Virus record (IMG/VR): IMGVR_UViG_3300044633_000278
Coordinates: 1 to 34,813 of that record
DNA: 34,813 nucleotides
Strand: one strand, 5' to 3'
Origin: a virus
Of the stretch, positions 29,763 to 34,813 are shown in pieces. The position numbers and the translations under genes are program-made. The notes under the pieces are model-generated. The model had not been told where the DNA came from. It was given only the letters and a program-made list of their open reading frames with translations, and made no database searches. The stretch's first letter is position 1; each line of letters opens with the position of its first letter.

Positions 29763-30284
29763 ATGGCGTGTGCATTAACACAAGGATATGTATTAGACTG
29801 CCGAGATTCCTTAGGCGGGATAGTAGAAGTTTATTTTATGGCTTTTCAAGATGTAGCTACTACAACTGAAGCAAGCGGTGTAATTACTGCTTTGACTAAA
29901 GATGCTGGTAAGCGTTTTTATAAATATGAATTACCTAAAGGTACTGCCGCTTTGACTGAAACAATCAATAGCAATGTACAGAATGGCACTTTATACTATA
30001 CACCTGAATTGACTATAATCTTAAACAAACTACAAGCTAATACAAGAAACGAAATTTTATTATTAGCGAAAAACCTTTTGGTTGCGGTAGCTAAAGATAA
30101 CAATGGTAAATATTGGTACTTAGGAAAAGATAGAGGATTAGATTTAACTGCTGGTTCTGGTACTACTGGAACTGCCGAAGGTGATAGAAGCGGATATACT
30201 TTAACTTTTGCTGGTGCTGAACCTGCATTAGCCCCTGAAGTTAATTCTACTGTTGCTGGTCAATTAGAAACCCCAGGTTCTTAG
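29763..30284 (+). CDS. Putative major tail tube protein
   Basis: A 173-residue protein opening with ACALTQGYVLDCRDSLGGIV, then KRFYKYELPKGTAALTE, NEILLLAKNLLVAVAKDNNG and YWYLGKDRGLDLTAGSG. Isolated between two terminators, as expected for an abundant virion protein; size and beta content fit a tail tube subunit. A head decoration protein is the alternative. Confidence 0.6.
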   Translation: MACALTQGYVLDCRDSLGGIVEVYFMAFQDVATTTEASGVITALTKDAGKRFYKYELPKGTAALTETINSNVQNGTLYYTPELTIILNKLQANTRNEILLLAKNLLVAVAKDNNGKYWYLGKDRGLDLTAGSGTTGTAEGDRSGYTLTFAGAEPALAPEVNSTVAGQLETPGS

Positions 30285-30304
30285 TTGTAGTTTTTCATAG
30301 TGTT

Positions 30305-30337
30305 GCCCCTATTCCTTAACTGGTTTAGGGGCTTTTT
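30305..30337 (+). terminator. Intrinsic terminator after the tail tube candidate
   Basis: GCCCCTA (30305-30311) pairs perfectly with TAGGGGC (30326-30332), loop of 14, followed by T5 at 30333-30337. Confidence 0.9.
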
Positions 30338-30379
30338 GTTTCTATTATGTAAACATTCACATATTTACTATTTATTGGT

Positions 30380-30757
30380 ATGATACAATTAACAAAGGGT
30401 GCTACTCAAAATATCATATTAACATTGACCGAAAAGGCTACAACCGCTTCGCCTATATTTTTATTTGTATTTACTAATAGAAGTAGTAATGAGGAAGTTA
30501 AATTTATTAAGGCTAATAATTTAGACATAAGTCCTTATAAAGAACGTTACGATAAGTTTAGTATAGTTACTAATACTTATTTTTCTTCTAGCCTAGAGGG
30601 GCAATATACATATAATGTATATCAAAATAGTAATAATAGTAATTTAGACCCAACGGGTTTAGTATTATTAGAAACGGGCATTATGGAACTTAGCGGATTG
30701 CCGCCAATGGAATATACGCAACACACAACTAATGACATATATAAAATAAGACAATGA
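30380..30757 (+). CDS. Virion structural protein, 125 residues
   Basis: MIQLTKGATQNIILTLTEKA, then SPIFLFVFTNRSSNEEV and EGQYTYNVYQ. Beta-rich; similar short proteins precede portal genes in Bacteroidota phages. Likely a head or neck protein. ATGA overlap with the portal gene. Confidence 0.68.
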   Translation: MIQLTKGATQNIILTLTEKATTASPIFLFVFTNRSSNEEVKFIKANNLDISPYKERYDKFSIVTNTYFSSSLEGQYTYNVYQNSNNSNLDPTGLVLLETGIMELSGLPPMEYTQHTTNDIYKIRQ

Positions 30758-32742
30758 TAGATTTAAGAGTTTTAACATTTGCGGAAGCCCAACAACCTAA
30801 ATTTCAAGAAAAGAAAGGTAGTGAAGGCGGTTATATTAAATATGGTGAGAATAACGATTACCCAGAATATTTAGTAGACCTATATAATAAGTCACCTAAA
30901 CATGGTGCTATTATAAAAAGTAAGGTTCACTATATTACGGGCAATGGTTGGATAGGTGGCGAAGATGCTACTAGCTTTATAGAAAACGCTAATAGGGTTG
31001 AATCCTTAGACGATATTACTCGAAAGGTAACTTTGGATATTGAACTATTTGGAGGGGCTTATATCGAGGTTATTTGGGATTTAACGGGTACTATTAGTGA
31101 ACTATGGCATATTGATTATACTAAAGTTAGAACTAACAAAGACAATACACAATATTGGTATAAGGATGATTGGAAGGATAACAAAGTTAAGCCCGAAATA
31201 TTACAAGCGTTTAATCCTAAGATTGCCGATAAGACTAAGCAAATATTGTACGTAAAAGAATATAGACCTAATATCGGTATCTATGCTTTGCCTTCATACT
31301 TCGCTGCACTTAACTATATCGAATCCGATATTGAAGTATCTAAGCACGTTTTAGGTAATGCACAAACAGGGTTTAGTGCTAGTAAGTTAATTACTTTGCC
31401 TAATGGTGAGCCACAAGATGAAGAAAAAAGAAAGGTAGACAAGTCTATTAGGAATATGTTTAGCGGTGCCGATGGTAAAAAGTTTATGATTGCCTTCGTT
31501 AACGATGCTACTCGTAAACCTATTATAGATGATTTAGGAGCAAGTGACATAACAAAAGAAGATTTCGCAAAGGTGGATAGCTTAATCCAAACTAATATAT
31601 TTAGTGGTCACCAAGTTACTACTCCTTCGATTATGGGTATTGCGGAGGCTGGTAAATTAGGAAGCCGTACGGAAATGAGGGATGGCTACGAAATATTTAA
31701 AAACACTTATATCAATGCTAAACAAATGCATTTAGAAAGTGTATTTAATATGTTAGCAGCGTTTAAGAATATCACTAGTGAGTTAAAGATAGTATCTACC
31801 GACCCGATAGGAATAGAATTTAGCGAGGCTACAATAGTAAGCGTAGCACCTAAGGCATGGATAATTGAAAAATTAGGTATCGATTTAACTAAATATGAAA
31901 CACCTACTAGTGAAGTTCCTCAAGAAGCATTAAGCGTTAACGAACATATCAAAGGGTTAAAGGGTAGGGAGTGGCAGAATATGCAGCGTATAGTTAGGGA
32001 GTTTAATAAAGGTAAGATTACACGTGAACAAGCTATGGGGATGTTAAAGAGTGGATATGCTTTGAGTGATGAAGAAATAGCAACGTGGTTAGGTAGTGAG
32101 GAAGTAGACGCACAATTTAGCGAAGATAGTTTCCAAGTGTTCTATGAATTTGGTGAAGACAAGGCTAACTATAATATATGGAAAAGTAAAAAGAGGTTTA
32201 GCGACGATAGCGACTTACAATTATTTGCAGATGTTAGCCAATTAGAATCTAATGTATTAGACCAAATAGCAAAGCAAAAGGATATAACACCAGAAGTTAT
32301 TGCGGAGGTTTTAAAAGAAGATGTAGATACTATTAATGCTATCCTTAAAGACTTAGAAGAAAGGGGATTAGTTAAAAGTACAGAGTCTAAAATAGGCAAA
32401 GGCATTGATTCTAATATACTTGTATCTAGGAAATTAACTTCGCCACTAGGTAAGATTGTGGAAAAGGTTAAACCCGAAACAACTGAAATACTAGTACGAT
32501 ATTCTTATGACTGGAAGGCAGGGTTTAGTAATGCAGATAAAAGCAATAGCCGACCTTTTTGTGTAGCTTTATTAGATGCCAATAGATTGTATTCTAGGAG
32601 TGATATAGAGTCAATGAGTGCACGTTTAGGGTATAGCGTTTGGGATAGAAAAGGCGGTTGGTATACAATACCTGGTACTAATACACATAGTGAATCATGT
32701 AGACATGAGTGGCGTACAAATATAATCACTAGAAAAAAATAA
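30754..32742 (+). CDS. Portal protein with C-terminal extension
   Basis: A 662-residue protein. Residues about 20-345 have portal features: GGYIKYGENNDYPEYLVDLY, IIKSKVHYITGNGW, LDIELFGGAYIEVIWD and TPSIMGIAEAGKLGSRTEM. A helical spacer carries REWQNMQRIVREFNKGKITR. Residues about 500-545 form a winged-helix-like segment (ITPEVIAEVLKEDVDTINAI), and about 578-662 a compact C-terminal domain with ILVRYSYDWKAGF, ARLGYSVWDRKGGW and CRHEWRTNIITRKK, reminiscent of minor head (MuF-like) proteins. A portal and minor head fusion would explain why no separate MuF-type gene is seen. Confidence 0.85.
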   Translation: MIDLRVLTFAEAQQPKFQEKKGSEGGYIKYGENNDYPEYLVDLYNKSPKHGAIIKSKVHYITGNGWIGGEDATSFIENANRVESLDDITRKVTLDIELFGGAYIEVIWDLTGTISELWHIDYTKVRTNKDNTQYWYKDDWKDNKVKPEILQAFNPKIADKTKQILYVKEYRPNIGIYALPSYFAALNYIESDIEVSKHVLGNAQTGFSASKLITLPNGEPQDEEKRKVDKSIRNMFSGADGKKFMIAFVNDATRKPIIDDLGASDITKEDFAKVDSLIQTNIFSGHQVTTPSIMGIAEAGKLGSRTEMRDGYEIFKNTYINAKQMHLESVFNMLAAFKNITSELKIVSTDPIGIEFSEATIVSVAPKAWIIEKLGIDLTKYETPTSEVPQEALSVNEHIKGLKGREWQNMQRIVREFNKGKITREQAMGMLKSGYALSDEEIATWLGSEEVDAQFSEDSFQVFYEFGEDKANYNIWKSKKRFSDDSDLQLFADVSQLESNVLDQIAKQKDITPEVIAEVLKEDVDTINAILKDLEERGLVKSTESKIGKGIDSNILVSRKLTSPLGKIVEKVKPETTEILVRYSYDWKAGFSNADKSNSRPFCVALLDANRLYSRSDIESMSARLGYSVWDRKGGWYTIPGTNTHSESCRHEWRTNIITRKK

Positions 32743-32746
32743 AATA

Positions 32747-33319
32747 ATGAGTGCAAATACACTATTCATATCGGTACAGAATATAAAAGACAGGACAGGT
32801 TTACATTCCAATGTAGATGAAAAGTTAGTTAACCCAGAAATTAAAACTTCACAAGATATGTATATCTTACCTACTTTGGGTAGTGGGTTATACAATCGTT
32901 TACAAGCGGGTATCGTAGCTAATAATTTAAACGCTGATGAAGTTATCTTATTAGATAACTATTTAGCGGATTGTATTATTTACTTTGTAATGGCTGAACT
33001 ACCTATCGGTTTATCGTATCAGTTCTACAATAAAGGCTTGTTAAGAAAGGGCGGTGAGAATACCGAAAACCCTTCTATGCAAGATATGATTGATGTGGCT
33101 AATAGATATAGAGCAAGGGCGGAGTTTTATAAAGAACGAATGATTAAATTTTTACAAGAGAATCAAATTAAATATCCTACATACCTAGACTTCGGTAGCG
33201 GCTTAGATGCTATCCAACCCGATAGAAGCGGTTATTCTTCGTCTATTTGGTTGGGTGATGAATATAGTTGTTCTAAGAGTTTAGAAGAAAAGTATCAGGG
33301 CAAAAACGGAACGTGTTAA
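32747..33319 (+). CDS. Head-tail connector protein (DUF6712-like)
   Basis: A 190-residue helical protein: NTLFISVQNIKDRTGLHSNV, DEKLVNPEIKTSQDMYILPT and LGSGLYNRLQ. This pattern is that of small adaptor proteins downstream of portals in Bacteroidota phages. It probably closes the head below the portal. Confidence 0.72.
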   Translation: MSANTLFISVQNIKDRTGLHSNVDEKLVNPEIKTSQDMYILPTLGSGLYNRLQAGIVANNLNADEVILLDNYLADCIIYFVMAELPIGLSYQFYNKGLLRKGGENTENPSMQDMIDVANRYRARAEFYKERMIKFLQENQIKYPTYLDFGSGLDAIQPDRSGYSSSIWLGDEYSCSKSLEEKYQGKNGTC

Positions 33320-33444
33320 TGAGCCAGAAAGCTAATTTAAAAAATCAGAATAAACTTAAGGTTTATTTATCAAAAGTAAAGAATGACATTAAACCAAGTG
33401 GTGGCACAAATAACGGAAATAGGGGAACAACACCTTCAAATTAA
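33319..33444 (+). CDS. Small basic peptide overlapping the next gene
   Basis: A 41-residue peptide starting at a TAATG overlap and running 62 bases into the next gene. Lys/Asn-rich (MSQKANLKNQNKLKVYLSKV) with a Gly/Asn-rich tail. The coupled start supports translation; the long overlap argues for caution. Confidence 0.42.
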   Translation: MSQKANLKNQNKLKVYLSKVKNDIKPSGGTNNGNRGTTPSN

Positions 33445-33811
33445 TACTACTTATTTTGGGGATGTTTGGGAACGATTAAGTAATGGTGAGGTAACTTACC
33501 CTGCAATGTTTTTTTCTTTAACGGGTGCTACTTTATTATCTAAGCAATTACAATACAATTTTTCTATATACTTAATGGATAGAATGTTAAGTGAGGAAAC
33601 AAACGAAACGGATGTATTAAGTGACATGAATAGTGTAGGGCAGGACATTGTGGCTTTGCTACGTTCACCATATCAAACATGGATTATCGGTGAAAATGCT
33701 AGTATAAGTTATTATACCGAAAGCGACCCCGATTATTTGGCGGGAATTAAAATCGACATTACATTAACCTTACCTTCTATAAATAATAGATGCGTTATAC
33801 CTACAACATAA
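33383..33811 (+). CDS. Tail terminator / head-tail joining protein candidate
   Basis: A 142-residue protein with helical N-terminus (VVAQITEIGEQHLQINTTYF) and beta-rich rest (QLQYNFSIYLMDRML; ISYYTESDPDYLAGIKIDIT). Length, fold impression and position after the connector match tail terminator proteins that cap the tail tube. No direct family match. Confidence 0.6.
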   Translation: MTLNQVVAQITEIGEQHLQINTTYFGDVWERLSNGEVTYPAMFFSLTGATLLSKQLQYNFSIYLMDRMLSEETNETDVLSDMNSVGQDIVALLRSPYQTWIIGENASISYYTESDPDYLAGIKIDITLTLPSINNRCVIPTT

Positions 33812-33814
33812 ACT

Positions 33815-34813
33815 ATGGAAAGTAAAAAAATAACACAATTAGCGACAGAGGTTGCACCATTATTAGACGATTTAACTTTCATAGGTGACCCAATAACGGG
33901 GCAGTTAAAGAAGGTTACTTTGAATCAAATAGCATATATCTTTGGTGCAGGTTCAGCGTGGGGTACTATTACGGGTACATTATCTAACCAAACGGACTTA
34001 CAAGCTGCTTTGAATTTAAAAGTACCTTATACAGGTGCGACGGCTAATGTTAACTTAGGCGTTCGTGCATTATTAGCACAAAACATTGTTGTTGGACAAA
34101 CTTCAACACAAGGGTATATTCATTTTAAAACAGGAGGTCCAACTGCATTATCAGCAGATACTTCTCAAGCACCATACGGAACTAATGGTATGATTTATAG
34201 TTTTGACCAAACAGGCGGAAACTATAAGCAATTTATTTTAGATTCATCTTTGTTAACTAATAATATTATCAGGACATATTCAATGCCTGATGCAAGTGGT
34301 ACAATTGCTTTAGTTGGTGGTAGTGGTGTAGGAACAGTTACAAGTGTAGCATTAACTGAATCAGGTGATTCTTTAACGATAACAGGAAGTCCTGTAACAA
34401 CAAGCGGAACTATAAACATAGGCTTTGCAGGAACTAATTTGCAATACATAAACGGAGCAGGAAACTTGACAACCTTTCCGATATTAACAGGTTATGTTCC
34501 CTACACAGGTGCAACTGCAAATGTTGATTTGGGTACTTTTAATTTGACTGCTGATGTTATTACAGGTGCAACAGGTTCTTTTGCATCAAATGGTGGTAGT
34601 GATACATTTGCTATTAATCATTCAAGCGGTAGCGGAATTGCTTTGAATATTACTAAAGGCGGTAATGGCGAAGGATTATACATAAACAAGACAAGTGGAA
34701 GCGGAAACGCAGCAACGATAATAGGTACATTAAACGCAACTACTTTAGTAAAGAGTGGTGGCACATCAAGTCAGTTCTTAAAGGCTGATGGCACAGTTGA
34801 TTCAACTGCTTAT
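33815..34813 (+). CDS. Tail fibre, N-terminal part (gene continues at 1-2380)
   Basis: ATG 33815 stands three bases after the previous stop. MESKKITQLATEVAPLLDDL resembles the virion-attachment N-termini of phage fibres. Two YTGATANV motifs (in VPYTGATANVNLG and VPYTGATANVDLG) mark repeats. The frame is open to the end of the window and codon phase carries over to base 2, giving 872 + 2380 bases. Confidence 0.92.
   Translation, partial: MESKKITQLATEVAPLLDDLTFIGDPITGQLKKVTLNQIAYIFGAGSAWGTITGTLSNQTDLQAALNLKVPYTGATANVNLGVRALLAQNIVVGQTSTQGYIHFKTGGPTALSADTSQAPYGTNGMIYSFDQTGGNYKQFILDSSLLTNNIIRTYSMPDASGTIALVGGSGVGTVTSVALTESGDSLTITGSPVTTSGTINIGFAGTNLQYINGAGNLTTFPILTGYVPYTGATANVDLGTFNLTADVITGATGSFASNGGSDTFAINHSSGSGIALNITKGGNGEGLYINKTSGSGNAATIIGTLNATTLVKSGGTSSQFLKADGTVDSTAY
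34687..34813. repeat. Right copy of 127-bp terminal direct repeat
   Basis: Identical to 1-127. The two copies are one stretch of the circular genome counted twice. The reading frame of the fibre passes through without interruption. Confidence 0.97.

Noticed and set aside
1-34813. Search by eye for tRNA genes, CRISPR arrays, insertion sequences, integrase and attachment sites
   Set aside because: No cloverleaf with a T-loop, no regularly spaced repeats, no transposase or integrase motifs seen. The end repeat is an assembly overlap, not an attachment site.

Overview
The window is a complete, AT-rich tailed-phage genome that was probably assembled as a circle. Its first 127 bases are identical to its last 127 (1-127 = 34687-34813), so the unique length is 34,686 bp, and the ends fall inside one gene, a long tail fibre that starts at 33815 and ends at 2380. 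The host is most likely a member of the Bacteroidota. The clearest promoters match the TTTG / TAnnTTTG pattern of that phylum (5711-5744, 16999-17032, and 28035-28004 on the minus strand), start codons follow A-rich stretches rather than Shine-Dalgarno sites, and many proteins resemble families I associate with Bacteroidota phages. A tape measure, a tail tube candidate, a frameshifted tail chaperone and no sheath suggest a siphovirus-like virion. I see no integrase, excisionase or CI-like repressor, so a lytic lifestyle is the default reading.

Layout: 1-2699 tail fibre with a self-cleaving S74 chaperone domain plus a small follower; 2749-4272 lysis cassette (small membrane proteins, spanin-like protein, M15 endolysin); 4275-5658 nuclease and small metabolism-type genes; 5711-9886 an early operon with its own promoter (ERF annealing protein, HTH protein, protein with an SSB-like tail, DnaA domain IV protein, DnaD-like replication protein); 9846-11532 zinc-finger protein, C5 cytosine methyltransferase with a second coding frame and an 11-G tract, VRR-NUC nuclease and a divergent sigma-like protein; 11532-14650 a host-interaction or glycan block (LpxA-like acyltransferase and two glycosyltransferases); 14634-16694 HNH protein and terminase; 16695-17053 a structured non-coding region; 17054-18527 a run of very small accessory proteins; 18529-25039 tail genes; 25060-29707 capsid protease, scaffold and major capsid protein, interrupted by a three-gene minus-strand island; 29763-33811 tail tube candidate, portal and connectors.

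The most unusual feature is at 25060-27081. The capsid maturation protease carries, after a glycine-rich linker, a C-terminal domain with the motif order of RelA/SpoT alarmone synthetases. Next to it, on the opposite strand in an operon with its own promoter, lies a small HD protein with the metal-binding motifs of (p)ppGpp hydrolases. This looks like a toxin (or nucleotide-signal enzyme) loaded through the capsid protease, paired with a separately expressed antidote. Two other recoding or dual-coding loci stand out: the cytosine methyltransferase at 10009-10785, where both downstream frames of an 11-G run look like real protein, and the tail assembly chaperone at 18529-19280, with a T_TTT_TTT slippery site and a -1 frame extension. 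Function calls rest on motif recognition by eye; no database search was run.
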